Source: Deltaproteobacteria bacterium (GTDB lineage: Bacteria; Desulfobacterota; Desulfobacteria; Desulfobacterales; UBA11574). Taken from it: DNA of 55,765 bases. The notes beneath the pieces were generated by a model. The model saw nothing but the letters and a program-made list of their open reading frames with translations, did not search any database and was not told the DNA's origin. This document shows positions 24,532 through 33,144 of the stretch, piece by piece (positions within the stretch are counted from its first letter, which is position 1; every line of letters begins with the position of its first letter). A program made the translations under genes and the position numbers. The stretch is from positions 1-55,765 of the forward strand of contig JAFDBA010000001.1 in NCBI GenBank assembly GCA_019313505.1, written 5' to 3'.

Positions 24532-25275
24532 TTAATCATATAATTCTCCACCGCGTATGGTATAATCTCTTTTTAAATATTTTTGTCTTTTTGACTCCGG
24601 AAATTTTTCAATGGCATACCGCAACATGGTGCGAGGCATCTTTTTATAATGTTTCTTCAAGAATATTTCTTCGGTGAGCATATGACGCTTGCCTATCTCG
24701 CGAAGCATCCATCCTACTGCTTTGTGAATTAAATCTTGTTCATCGGACAGCAGGGTTTTTGAAATTTTGAGTGTCTCTGCATACTTATCATGCTTAATAA
24801 AATGGAACGTCGACAATATTGCAATTCTCCGTTCCCACAAATTATCAGATTTTGAAAGACGGTAAATAGGTTCTTTGCTTTTGTCCATTAAGAAGGCACC
24901 GACAATATGTGGAGCCGACCCGTCAACAAGATCCCAGCTATTTATAAATTGTGTATTTTGCAAGTACAGCTCATAAATTCTCTTTTTGACAGCTTCATTC
25001 CCTTTTGAATATTTACTTACCAGTATCAAGAGTGCAAAAAACCTTTCCTCATGAATCGTAGAGCTGAGTAATTGCACTACTTCCTTTATGGTTATGTCCG
25101 GATATTCTTTGAGCAGTTTCCTTAATTCAGGAACCCTGACCCCTATAAAAACATCACCTTCACCATATTCACCGGGACCGGTTTTAAAAAACCTTCGTAA
25201 GACTTTAGCTTTGTCCTTGCTCCCAAGTTGTTGTAATTTTTTTCGAATATTTTGCACCTTCATGGTATTAAACAT
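24532..25275 (-). CDS. alkD: AlkD-like DNA alkylation repair glycosylase
   Basis: A HEAT-like helical repeat protein that removes bulky or cationic alkylated bases. The 247-residue protein keeps the segment INSWDLVDGSAPHIVG (111-126), with W114 and D118 at the positions of the DNA-contacting Trp and catalytic Asp of Bacillus AlkD, and LWERRIAI (146-153) with the expected Arg. The start at 25275 overlaps the transporter stop by 8 bases; a second ATG at 25263 is equally possible. It appears to be the last gene of a minus-strand run from the beta-CASP and EamA genes. Confidence 0.88.
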   Translation of the reverse strand: MFNTMKVQNIRKKLQQLGSKDKAKVLRRFFKTGPGEYGEGDVFIGVRVPELRKLLKEYPDITIKEVVQLLSSTIHEERFFALLILVSKYSKGNEAVKKRIYELYLQNTQFINSWDLVDGSAPHIVGAFLMDKSKEPIYRLSKSDNLWERRIAILSTFHFIKHDKYAETLKISKTLLSDEQDLIHKAVGWMLREIGKRHMLTEEIFLKKHYKKMPRTMLRYAIEKFPESKRQKYLKRDYTIRGGELYD

Positions 25276-26200
25276 TTCTTCCGAGAGGAAACGGGGGGAT
25301 CTGTCTTTTCTGCCTGAAGTTAACCACCAGAATACCTGCTGCGATCAAAAACAGGGCGATAAGAATATTAACCGTAATCGGTTCCCCCAAAAGCAATCCT
25401 CCCAGCATAACTCCTGAAATTGGCATAAAGAAAATAAAAGAATGCAGTGCAACGGCACCGTATTTTTGCAGCAAGGTAAGCCATGCGACAAAACAAAAAG
25501 AAGCCGTTACAAGGCCCTGGTACAAGAGCGCACAGAAAACTTTTGCGTCAACATGGGCGATCATGGTGCTGTCCCATATAAATCCTTCGAGAAAAAAGAA
25601 TGGAACCGAAAATATCATTGGATAAAAGACCATATGAAACGGTTTGAAGGCGTGAATAATCCTTTTGGTATACACTGCACTGCAGGCCCAGAGAAAAGCT
25701 GCGAAAAGGATTATTAGATCCCCGACCTGAAAATCGGCTGTGACTCCTTTTTTTTCCATAAATACAAAAATCACTCCGGTAAACCCAAGCATGATACCCA
25801 GGGTTTTTCGTTTGGTAATCCGGTCTCCGGAAATGAAAAAATGTGCCAGAAAAAGTATAAAAAAAGGTTGTAAGTTAAGCATCAGTGTCGCTCGGGAAGC
25901 ATTACTTTTGCTGATTCCGAGATAAAACAGTGATAGTTGCACGATAAACACCGTAGAGATAATCAGTAGCTGACGAAGCTGTCCTTTCTTGATCTGAAAG
26001 GATCTGCCGGTAATTCGAGCCCATATAAAAACCGCAACCGAGGCTATACTGAAACGGAGCCCGGCGGTGGTAAATACACCCAGTCCGGAAAGACTGATTT
26101 TAATAGCAACGGCATTGGCACCGAATAATGCGCACAGAAATACGGTAAAGATGGAGGTTAAAAAGGGAAGTTCCTGATTTTGGGGCGTATGGTTGATCAT
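25268..26200 (-). CDS. EamA-family (DMT superfamily) transporter
   Basis: A 310-residue integral membrane protein with about ten hydrophobic segments arranged as two EamA repeats. Conserved features include GANAVAIKISL in the first helix, LSLFYLGISKSNASRATLML before the mid-protein and LLGEPITVNILIALFLIAAGILV in the last two helices. The family exports amino acids, drugs or metabolites; the cargo cannot be inferred. Its ATG is 8 bases after the beta-CASP stop, and its end overlaps the AlkD-like gene, so the three are probably one transcript. Confidence 0.85.
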   Translation of the reverse strand: MINHTPQNQELPFLTSIFTVFLCALFGANAVAIKISLSGLGVFTTAGLRFSIASVAVFIWARITGRSFQIKKGQLRQLLIISTVFIVQLSLFYLGISKSNASRATLMLNLQPFFILFLAHFFISGDRITKRKTLGIMLGFTGVIFVFMEKKGVTADFQVGDLIILFAAFLWACSAVYTKRIIHAFKPFHMVFYPMIFSVPFFFLEGFIWDSTMIAHVDAKVFCALLYQGLVTASFCFVAWLTLLQKYGAVALHSFIFFMPISGVMLGGLLLGEPITVNILIALFLIAAGILVVNFRQKRQIPPFPLGRNV

Positions 26201-26208
26201 TATCTATA

Positions 26209-27789
26209 TTATTCAATATGAACCGTATCCCCGGGTTTGGGAACAATTGCTGAAAAACCTTGATTGTTTAAAAATTTTGCAAAGGACAGTGATTGATCTT
26301 CTTCACCATGGACCACGGCAATCTTATTAACACGCAAATTAGATTCCTTTAGAAAACGAAACATTTCATTTCTATCCCCATGGGCGCTGAAACCGCCCAA
26401 TTTCACCACGTGGGCTTTCAAAGGATATTCTTTGTTGAGAAATTTCAGCAAGGGCGGCGGACCGTTACGACCGGATTTCTCATATTTTGTGCCCTGTTCA
26501 AAAATACGACGTCCCAGGGTATTTTGAGCCATATATCCGACAATCAGAATTGTATTCCGAGGGTTATGGATTTTATGCCGCAAATGATGCAGAACCCGCC
26601 CGGCTTCACACATTCCAGAGGCTGCGATGACGATATGGGGTTTCTGATCCCGGTTCAAAGCCATGGATTCTTCGACCGAACCCACAAAATGAATTTTGTC
26701 AAAGAAAAACGGATTTTGACCTTTTGCAAGGAAGGTTTCATGAGTTTCGCGATCATAAACCTCAGGATGCTCTCCGAAGACACGTGTAATATTGGTTGCC
26801 AGAGGGCTGTCCACAAATATTGGAACCGGCTGAACTTCCTTATCATTATACAGTTCGTGCAGTATATACAAAAGTTCCTGAGTACGACCGTATGCAAATG
26901 CAGGTATAATAACCGTTCCGCCCCGTTCAACGGTATCTGTAAGAACCTTTTTTAATCTGGGTTTTAGATCTTGCAACGGTTCATGAAAGCGGTTTCCGTA
27001 AGTGCTTTCCATAATCATCAAGTCGATATTCCGGTCGGTCTCTTTAAAATCAAGCGCCGGATCTTTTATAATCGGTTTGTCAAATCGACCGATATCACCC
27101 GTATAACAGATCGTGCGTTGACCACCGTTGTCAATGACCTTGATTATGGATATCGCAGATCCTAAAATATGACCTGCTTCGTAAAGGGTGCAGCTCGAGT
27201 CTTTTCCGATGACTGTGGGGCTGCGATAAGGATGACCTTCAAAGAAATTGAGGGCCTGTTTTGCATCCTCGGTGGAATAAATCGGACGGACGGCGTCTAT
27301 GTGATGTTTTTGGATAAGTTCGTTGATTTTTTCCATGTCAAGTTGATAACGGTCTTTTTTTAAAATTTTTTTAAGATCATTTAATTCTCTTTTTGAGTTT
27401 CTTTTTCCGCCATGTGACATTTTCTTCTGGAATAAAAGGGACCTCATAGTTTTATAATTGAGATAATTGGCATCTGATTCCTGTATGTGAGCCGAATCCA
27501 TCAAAAGGTATTCACATGCATCTTGAGTTGCGCGAGTACAGACAATCCGCCCAATAAAATTGTTTTTAGTCAGCAATGGAATGCGTCCGGAATGATCGAT
27601 GTGAGCATGTGAAAGCACGAGACTGGTGATGGTTTGTGGATCAAAGGGGAGTCGCCTGTTTTTTTCTTCGGTTTCTTTCCGTCGCCCCTGAAACAGTCCG
27701 CAGTCCAGCAGTATGCGATCATGTTCAGTGGCTATCAGGTGCATGGAACCGGTAACTTCCCGAGCAGCGCCGTAAAACGTTATATCCAT
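26209..27789 (-). CDS. MBL-fold beta-CASP RNA metallo-hydrolase
   Basis: A 526-residue metallo-beta-lactamase of the beta-CASP type, a group of RNA nucleases. I place the start at 27789 (MDITFYGAAREVTGS) because AGAGGAGA lies before it; a longer frame to 27861 reads into the spacer repeat. Metal motifs are HAHIDHSG (motif 2), GHILGSA (motif 3), YTGDIGRFD and the C-terminal GFSAHGDRNE. The beta-CASP region includes IIPAFAYGRTQELLY and VIAASGMCEAGR. It resembles bacterial RNase-J-unrelated family members often called YsxB/KH-less archaeal CPSF-like enzymes, so endonuclease or exonuclease activity on RNA is likely but untested. Confidence 0.9.
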   Translation of the reverse strand: MDITFYGAAREVTGSMHLIATEHDRILLDCGLFQGRRKETEEKNRRLPFDPQTITSLVLSHAHIDHSGRIPLLTKNNFIGRIVCTRATQDACEYLLMDSAHIQESDANYLNYKTMRSLLFQKKMSHGGKRNSKRELNDLKKILKKDRYQLDMEKINELIQKHHIDAVRPIYSTEDAKQALNFFEGHPYRSPTVIGKDSSCTLYEAGHILGSAISIIKVIDNGGQRTICYTGDIGRFDKPIIKDPALDFKETDRNIDLMIMESTYGNRFHEPLQDLKPRLKKVLTDTVERGGTVIIPAFAYGRTQELLYILHELYNDKEVQPVPIFVDSPLATNITRVFGEHPEVYDRETHETFLAKGQNPFFFDKIHFVGSVEESMALNRDQKPHIVIAASGMCEAGRVLHHLRHKIHNPRNTILIVGYMAQNTLGRRIFEQGTKYEKSGRNGPPPLLKFLNKEYPLKAHVVKLGGFSAHGDRNEMFRFLKESNLRVNKIAVVHGEEDQSLSFAKFLNNQGFSAIVPKPGDTVHIE

Positions 27790-27835
27790 AGTAGTTATCT
27801 CCTCTAACTTGATAGTATAGGAATTTCCTTTTTTG

Positions 27836-27918
27836 GGACACAGATGAACACAGATTAACAATTTTTTTATATTATAAATAATAATACTATCTGTGTATAT
27901 CTGCGAAAATCAGCGTCC
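27836..27918. repeat. inverted repeat of the 'cacagat/atctgtg' type
   Basis: The left part ggacacagatgaacacagat (27836-27855) and right part atctgtgtatatctgcgaaa (from 27889), ending in gcgtcc at 27918, are imperfect inverted copies around an AT-only centre. Similar phrases are scattered in many bacterial genomes. It fills the spacer between the phosphopantetheinyl transferase and the beta-CASP gene. Confidence 0.5.
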
Positions 27919-27921
27919 TAT

Positions 27922-28533
27922 TTAACTTGTCATTTGATTTGTCCATTCAACATCAAAATCGTTTTTGACAATAGATGCAATGTGTTCGTCGAAATAAAAG
28001 TGTTCTATGAGCCACTCTTGGTTCCGGTAGTCTATTACCAGATGATTATCGTCAATTATCTGTATAATGCGACATTTTGAAAGATCTTTGATACCGGTTC
28101 CTGAAGCCTTTAATACCGACTCCTTTGACGTCCAGTAGCGATAAAAAAGGATGAATGGGTCTGTGTCTGAAAGTTCCCATTCATTGTCATGGGCTGTTTT
28201 TTTGAAAAGAGCTTTTGAACAAGGCCGGATCTTTTCGATATCAATACCGATCGGTGCTGGAGCAATCACGGCCGCAACATATTTGAGCTTGTGAGTAAGG
28301 GACCAGTAATACCCATTAAAAGGCAAAGGGACACCTTTTTCATCTTTTTTAAGTTCGTTTAATTTGATGTGGCTCTTTTTAGCGGATATTTCAAGGGCTT
28401 CTCTGGCATGTTTGCTTAGAAAGGAAACCTTTTCCCTTCCTTTAAGCTGTTGTTCTTTATCAGGGACAGGCAAAATTACCGGATAAATAATCGGGTTCCT
28501 GGTTCCTGGTTCCGGATTTGGTATTGTTTCCAT
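27922..28533 (-). CDS. 4'-phosphopantetheinyl transferase family protein
   Basis: A Sfp-like enzyme that would load phosphopantetheine from CoA onto carrier proteins. Family motifs are GIDIEKIR (near residues 95-102) and YRYWTSKESVLKASGTG (about 132-148), with the Mg-binding Asp and Glu present. The N-terminal residues (METIPNPEPGTRNP) look odd: the DNA there is a short tandem repeat of GGTTCCT read backwards, not typical coding sequence, so the ancestral start has probably been replaced. It begins one base after the rsmI stop. No polyketide, nonribosomal peptide or lysine biosynthesis gene is in the window to give its carrier partner. Confidence 0.82.
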   Translation of the reverse strand: METIPNPEPGTRNPIIYPVILPVPDKEQQLKGREKVSFLSKHAREALEISAKKSHIKLNELKKDEKGVPLPFNGYYWSLTHKLKYVAAVIAPAPIGIDIEKIRPCSKALFKKTAHDNEWELSDTDPFILFYRYWTSKESVLKASGTGIKDLSKCRIIQIIDDNHLVIDYRNQEWLIEHFYFDEHIASIVKNDFDVEWTNQMTS

Positions 28534-28534
28534 A

Positions 28535-29395
28535 TTAATTCGAATTGTGATTTTGGCCCTGCATCTTGCGCCTCAATTTCAATGCCTCATCATATACCTT
28601 GTTTTTCGGAAGACCGTATTTTTGGGCGATAATTTTGGAAAGTTCTGAAAGTTTGCTTTGTTTTTTCTCCAACGCTTTACTTATCTCGGTTCTAACGATA
28701 TTAATAGAAACTTCTTTGTTTTCTTCACATCCCGTTAAAAGAAGCGTGCATTCGCCTTTTATTACCGCTCGTGCATTCAAGCTGGAAAGAATTTCAGATA
28801 AAAAGCCCCTAATAAATTCCTCATGCAACTTGGTCATCTCCCTTGACAGCACACCGTACCTGTCCCCCATAACAATTATAATCTCCTTTAAAAATGTTAA
28901 AATGCGCCTTGGAGATTCATAAAATACCATGGTTCTGCTTTCACCGGCAAGGACTTGAAGTTGCTTGAGCCGTTTTGCTTTCTTTTTAGCGGGGAATCCT
29001 ATGAAAACAAAGGAATCGGTTGGCAGTCCTGAAACACTGAGAGCGGCAATGACAGCAGACACACCGGGAATGGGAATAACTCTAATACTGTTAGCAATGG
29101 CCTCTTTTACGAGCCTATAGCCCGGGTCGGACACTGATGGTGTGCCTGCATTTGATACCAGGGCCACCGATGATCCGGCTTTGAGCCTGTTAATAAGATC
29201 AGGCGTACGCTCACTTTCATTATGTTCATGGCAAGAGATCATACGACATTTGATATTGTAATGTGCCAGCAGTCTGCCTGTATGTCTTGTATCTTCTGCT
29301 GCCACAAGATCGACGTGCCCGAGGATATTGAGAGCTCTTGCGGTTATATCGTCCCTGTTCCCTATGGGAGTAGCAACCACGTAAAGATTGCCCAT
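28535..29395 (-). CDS. rsmI: 16S rRNA (cytidine1402-2'-O)-methyltransferase
   Basis: RsmI methylates the ribose of C1402 in the decoding centre of 16S rRNA. The tetrapyrrole-methylase-like fold is clear from LYVVATPIGNRDDITARAL, VAAEDTRHTGRLL, CHEHNE, VALVSNAGTPSVSDPGY and the GLPTDSFVFIGF segment. I choose the ATG at 29395 (MGNLYVV); an in-frame ATG at 29440 would add 15 residues and overlap yraN. Neither has a strong ribosome-binding site. It is followed directly by the phosphopantetheinyl transferase gene. Confidence 0.93.
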   Translation of the reverse strand: MGNLYVVATPIGNRDDITARALNILGHVDLVAAEDTRHTGRLLAHYNIKCRMISCHEHNESERTPDLINRLKAGSSVALVSNAGTPSVSDPGYRLVKEAIANSIRVIPIPGVSAVIAALSVSGLPTDSFVFIGFPAKKKAKRLKQLQVLAGESRTMVFYESPRRILTFLKEIIIVMGDRYGVLSREMTKLHEEFIRGFLSEILSSLNARAVIKGECTLLLTGCEENKEVSINIVRTEISKALEKKQSKLSELSKIIAQKYGLPKNKVYDEALKLRRKMQGQNHNSN

Positions 29396-29414
29396 TTTAT
29401 CCGTATATTTCGTA

Positions 29415-29786
29415 TCATCTATATGCGAGTTCGAAGGCATTTTTAACGATCTCTATATCTGGGTTCTTTTCTGCGGAAACTATGCTTACCACGTCAAACC
29501 TTGCTTTTACATTATGTTGTTTTGAGGCTTTTAGATAGTAGAGTGCCACCATGGAAATTTTACGCTGCTTTTTAGGTGTTATGGCCCATTTAGGATTCCC
29601 GAAAAGACCGGATTTTCTTGCTTTGACCTCGACAAAGACAAGTGTATTTTTATCTTTTGCAATAATGTCGATTTCGCCCAGCTTGTTACGATAATTCTGC
29701 TCCAGAATCTTGTATCCGTTCTTTTTAAGGTATCTGACGGCCACGGACTCACTTTCTTTACCAAATTGCTGCCGCTTGTTTACCAT
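29415..29786 (-). CDS. yraN: YraN/UPF0102 family nuclease-like protein
   Basis: A 123-residue protein of the UPF0102 family, which has a restriction-endonuclease-like fold. The N-terminal GKESESVAVRYLKKNGYKILEQN is close to the family consensus GxxGE..A..YL...G, and GEIDIIAKD...LVFVEVKAR carries the catalytic-like D-x(n)-E-x-K pattern. Its role is not established; it often sits beside rsmI or rnhB, as here. Co-transcription with rsmI is likely. Confidence 0.9.
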   Translation of the reverse strand: MVNKRQQFGKESESVAVRYLKKNGYKILEQNYRNKLGEIDIIAKDKNTLVFVEVKARKSGLFGNPKWAITPKKQRKISMVALYYLKASKQHNVKARFDVVSIVSAEKNPDIEIVKNAFELAYR

Positions 29787-29866
29787 TAATTTTAAAACCT
29801 TTGATCTTTTATAGACGATTTATTTCATGAGATGGCATTTTCTAACACTTACATGGACAAAGGCTT

Positions 29867-30340
29867 TTAATCACTTTTGTTTGATGGATCGCCTTCAGCA
29901 ATCATAACATTCATTACGTCTTTTTCTTTAGAACCTGGTATGATGCCTTTTAGAAATGCCACGACAACAATGGTTCCATCTTGATTCTTGTATTCTGCCT
30001 TTGCAGAAGCCCAACCACTATCTTCAATATCTGTAATAGTAAAATCACATATGACTTTGTCCCCAAAATAAACTGGCTTCTTAAAGCTCAAATTCATTTC
30101 CGAGGCCAACCACCCAATTTGTCCTCCAATTTCGGAGATCATACTTGCCACCAAAAGCCCATGGCAGATAAGACCTTTGAATTCCTTCACCTCTGTAAAT
30201 CGTTCGTCAAAATGAACTGGGTTGTAATCTCTGGTAATATCAGCAAACAAAATCACATCCCTTTCTGTGAATTTACGCGAAACAGAAAACGTATCACCTA
30301 CATTTAATCCCTCAATAGCTTTCTTTCTGATATGTGTCAT
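29867..30340 (-). CDS. MaoC-family hot-dog dehydratase
   Basis: A single hot-dog domain protein of about 157 residues. DYNPVHFDE carries the Asp and His of the (R)-specific enoyl-CoA hydratase catalytic motif, followed by ICHGLLVASMISEIGGQ. It would hydrate or dehydrate acyl-CoA substrates. I choose the ATG at 30340 because GAGG lies nine bases before it; the ATG five codons upstream has none. It is 80 bases upstream of yraN on the same strand. The 237 bases beyond it (30356-30592) show no gene or structure I can support. Confidence 0.85.
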   Translation of the reverse strand: MTHIRKKAIEGLNVGDTFSVSRKFTERDVILFADITRDYNPVHFDERFTEVKEFKGLICHGLLVASMISEIGGQIGWLASEMNLSFKKPVYFGDKVICDFTITDIEDSGWASAKAEYKNQDGTIVVVAFLKGIIPGSKEKDVMNVMIAEGDPSNKSD

Positions 30341-30592
30341 CCAATTAAACCTCATTGCGAATATGAAATTACATAGCGGGCGCTCATCTCACGCTCGTTC
30401 GCACCGCAGGTCGACTTTCCTATTAGAATAATCCCTATCAGCCGTCAACCAATATCCAAATTAGCATCCCCAATATTTCTACTTGTTATATTTTATTATC
30501 AGTCGGCGGGTCAATATGATTATTTAATACACCAGAACTTATTGAGAACTTACCATAGCGATACTCAATGGGCTGGAAATACTCAATAAATA

Positions 30593-33121
30593 TTATATTC
30601 CCGTGATAGTGGGCTTGATTGTAAGTGTTTGACCGTCCGTGGACATGGATACGGCGCCATTGCGGGCGGTGCCGAGTATGCGACATCCCTTTTCCTTATA
30701 CCTTTGTAAAACCGATGGGTGTGGGAATCCAAATCTGCTTTTCCAGCCGGATGAAATAATGATTACTTTAGGGTTGACTTTTTCTATGAACATTTCACTG
30801 CTCGATGTTTTGCTGCCATGGTGTGGCGCTAAAAGGACCGTGCTTTTTAGCTTGTCACCGGCAATTGCAGCCAGTTCATATTCCGCTCGGATCTCGATAT
30901 CCCCTAGAAACAGGAAGGACTCTGATCCGAAGGATGCTTTTAAGACCAGGGAATTGTTATTTACATTGCGCCACCTTTCCACCTTTCTTTTCTTAATGAA
31001 ATCGACGGACGGATAGTATATGTCAAGATGGACTCCGTTAATGTCGTGGATGCCGGCTACCTCTTTGTATTCAGGCATATAAATTCTATTTTTTTTAATA
31101 GCTTCCATGAATTTTTTATATCCTAAAGTGTTTGCTGCTTCATTATTCGTCCATACATTTTTCACATTAAAATGTTCGGCAATATATATGAGCCCGTTTA
31201 AGTGATCACTGTTTGCGTGGGAAAGCACAAGGGTGTCAACGGTTTTGATCTTTTTTTGCCATAAAAATGGAGCAATGATCCTGGCCCCTATATCAAAAAC
31301 GCTGTTATCGGAAAAACCCCCGCCATCTATTAAAATGTTATAACCTTTCGGAAGTTCCAGAAGGGCCGCATTCCCATGCCCCACATCTATCATCGTTACC
31401 CTGAAATCGTCATGCCAGAACCGGTTGTTCAACCAAAAACAGGCATCGGCGCTCAAAGCCGAAATAGCCAGCAGGACAACGATTGCTGCCGGTTTTTGTA
31501 TAAAACTTTTGCCCGGCACGTTGTCTTTTTCGCCCGGGACGTTATCTTGTCCTGTCGATGTTTTTGAAGAAACATATCTTAGGTTTAAAACAGCACAAAA
31601 CAGGATATAAAAACAGCCAATCTCAAAATAACTTGGGGTTACAGTTTTTACAGCTGCAAAAGGCAAATCGGCAAAAAAATTAATAACACAGATGGACTGT
31701 GTTAGAACAAAAGCACCTGCTTTGAGGCACCCTAAAGCCACTGAAACGGTCAACGGATATAAAAACACGGCCAGCAATCCCAGAGGAACCACCACAAAAC
31801 CGATCAGGGGAACAATAATAAAGTTTGCGAGAAGTCCTATTAGAGAAATCTGGTTAAAGTAAAACATGGCAAGGGGCATGGTGCCGAGGATAGCAAAGAA
31901 AGAAGCCATAAAAAAATAAAATAGTTTTGTTGCGACTTTAAAACTTTTCGGCTTCTTTATCCCGCCTGATTCAGATACCCATGGGAATTGTACTCTTAAA
32001 AGGCCGTATATTATTGCAAGAACAGCTGTAAATGAAAGCTGAAATGAAATTGAAAATAGCGACGGCGGATGAACAACAAGGATGAGCAGTGCCGCAACTA
32101 CAAGTGTATTCATAGGGTCATGTTCTCTTTCAAACAAAAATGCCATTAAAAACACTGTAACCATGATGACCGCTCTCTGGGTAGAAGGCGACATCCCTGA
32201 AAGCAGACCGTATATAAATACAGGAATAACAGATAAAATTACGGCCCCCTTTTTAGTCCATGCATGCCACAACAAAAATTTGATATGAGAAAGGATATAC
32301 TTGAAAAATAAAAATGCAGCGGTCGCTACAATGCCGATATGAAGTCCTGAGATGGCCAGAAGGTGACCGATTCCTGCCCGGTTAAATGCTTCTTTTAATT
32401 CTTTAGAAATTGAGTTTCTGTTCCCGACGATAAGTGCTTTTAATACACCTTGCTCCTTTCCCTGCCCTGTTTGGTCGATGAGATCAGAAATTTTCCTGCG
32501 TGCATTCGCTATAATCATGCCGATCCCTGTTTCTGCATTTCTTTTGAGCAGGGTAAGCTTTTGCGCCGAAACATAGGCAGTTCCATAAACTTTCCTAAAA
32601 GCCATATATCTCTTATAATCAAATCCTCCGGGGTTATTGAAATTTCTGATCGATTTCATCCTGCTGGAAAAAACAATCCGGTCTCCCATAGAGAGTTTAA
32701 GACCACGCCCCGAGATGGTTACACGAATCTTTCCGGTCACAGGAAAAGACTTCTTATTCCACTCAAGAGTCTCGGTGCGCAGAATGAATTTTTGTCGATG
32801 GGAATATGTTGCAACCGGTGTGTCAATAACACCGGCAATTTTCCATGGATGAGTATCAAAATAATGTATTACATGGTTTGGGGGGAAATCTGGCATCACC
32901 CATGATTGTATGGAAAGATATCCAAGGACAACAAAAAGAACCATGGGCAATATAATAACGGCTCTGTTCTTGCGTATGGCAAGGAAGATCAAGCAGATGG
33001 ATATAGAAACAACAACATAAGCCAAGACATCATGACCTGGAAACCAAGAGCCTGCGGCGATACCCGATATCATCGATAACAGCAGGGGAACAACGGGTCG
33101 GAAGTAAATATTATCTGTCAT
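30593..33121 (-). CDS. comEC: ComEC/Rec2-family DNA internalisation protein
   Basis: An 842-residue inner-membrane protein with the full three-part build. The N-terminal DUF4131-like and OB part runs to about 200. The Competence domain with many membrane helices is at about 210-520 and starts with the hallmark GLSHLLAISGLHIG-like segment (AGIGHLLAISGLHIG). The periplasmic or cytoplasmic metallo-beta-lactamase domain, from about 570, has VDTLVLSHANSDHLNG and LLAPHHGSKTSSS. In naturally competent bacteria it brings one DNA strand through the membrane. No other com or pilus gene is in the window, so competence is not proven. It is 23 bases after gpmI on the same strand. Confidence 0.92.
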   Translation of the reverse strand: MTDNIYFRPVVPLLLSMISGIAAGSWFPGHDVLAYVVVSISICLIFLAIRKNRAVIILPMVLFVVLGYLSIQSWVMPDFPPNHVIHYFDTHPWKIAGVIDTPVATYSHRQKFILRTETLEWNKKSFPVTGKIRVTISGRGLKLSMGDRIVFSSRMKSIRNFNNPGGFDYKRYMAFRKVYGTAYVSAQKLTLLKRNAETGIGMIIANARRKISDLIDQTGQGKEQGVLKALIVGNRNSISKELKEAFNRAGIGHLLAISGLHIGIVATAAFLFFKYILSHIKFLLWHAWTKKGAVILSVIPVFIYGLLSGMSPSTQRAVIMVTVFLMAFLFEREHDPMNTLVVAALLILVVHPPSLFSISFQLSFTAVLAIIYGLLRVQFPWVSESGGIKKPKSFKVATKLFYFFMASFFAILGTMPLAMFYFNQISLIGLLANFIIVPLIGFVVVPLGLLAVFLYPLTVSVALGCLKAGAFVLTQSICVINFFADLPFAAVKTVTPSYFEIGCFYILFCAVLNLRYVSSKTSTGQDNVPGEKDNVPGKSFIQKPAAIVVLLAISALSADACFWLNNRFWHDDFRVTMIDVGHGNAALLELPKGYNILIDGGGFSDNSVFDIGARIIAPFLWQKKIKTVDTLVLSHANSDHLNGLIYIAEHFNVKNVWTNNEAANTLGYKKFMEAIKKNRIYMPEYKEVAGIHDINGVHLDIYYPSVDFIKKRKVERWRNVNNNSLVLKASFGSESFLFLGDIEIRAEYELAAIAGDKLKSTVLLAPHHGSKTSSSEMFIEKVNPKVIIISSGWKSRFGFPHPSVLQRYKEKGCRILGTARNGAVSMSTDGQTLTIKPTITGI

Positions 33122-33144
33122 GTAACATTTTGGCTCAGGCGATT

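Noticed and set aside
30356..30592. Search for a tRNA or other RNA gene in the spacer before the MaoC gene
   Set aside because: No acceptor stem, T-loop or anticodon-loop pattern could be found; the stretch appears to hold nothing definable.
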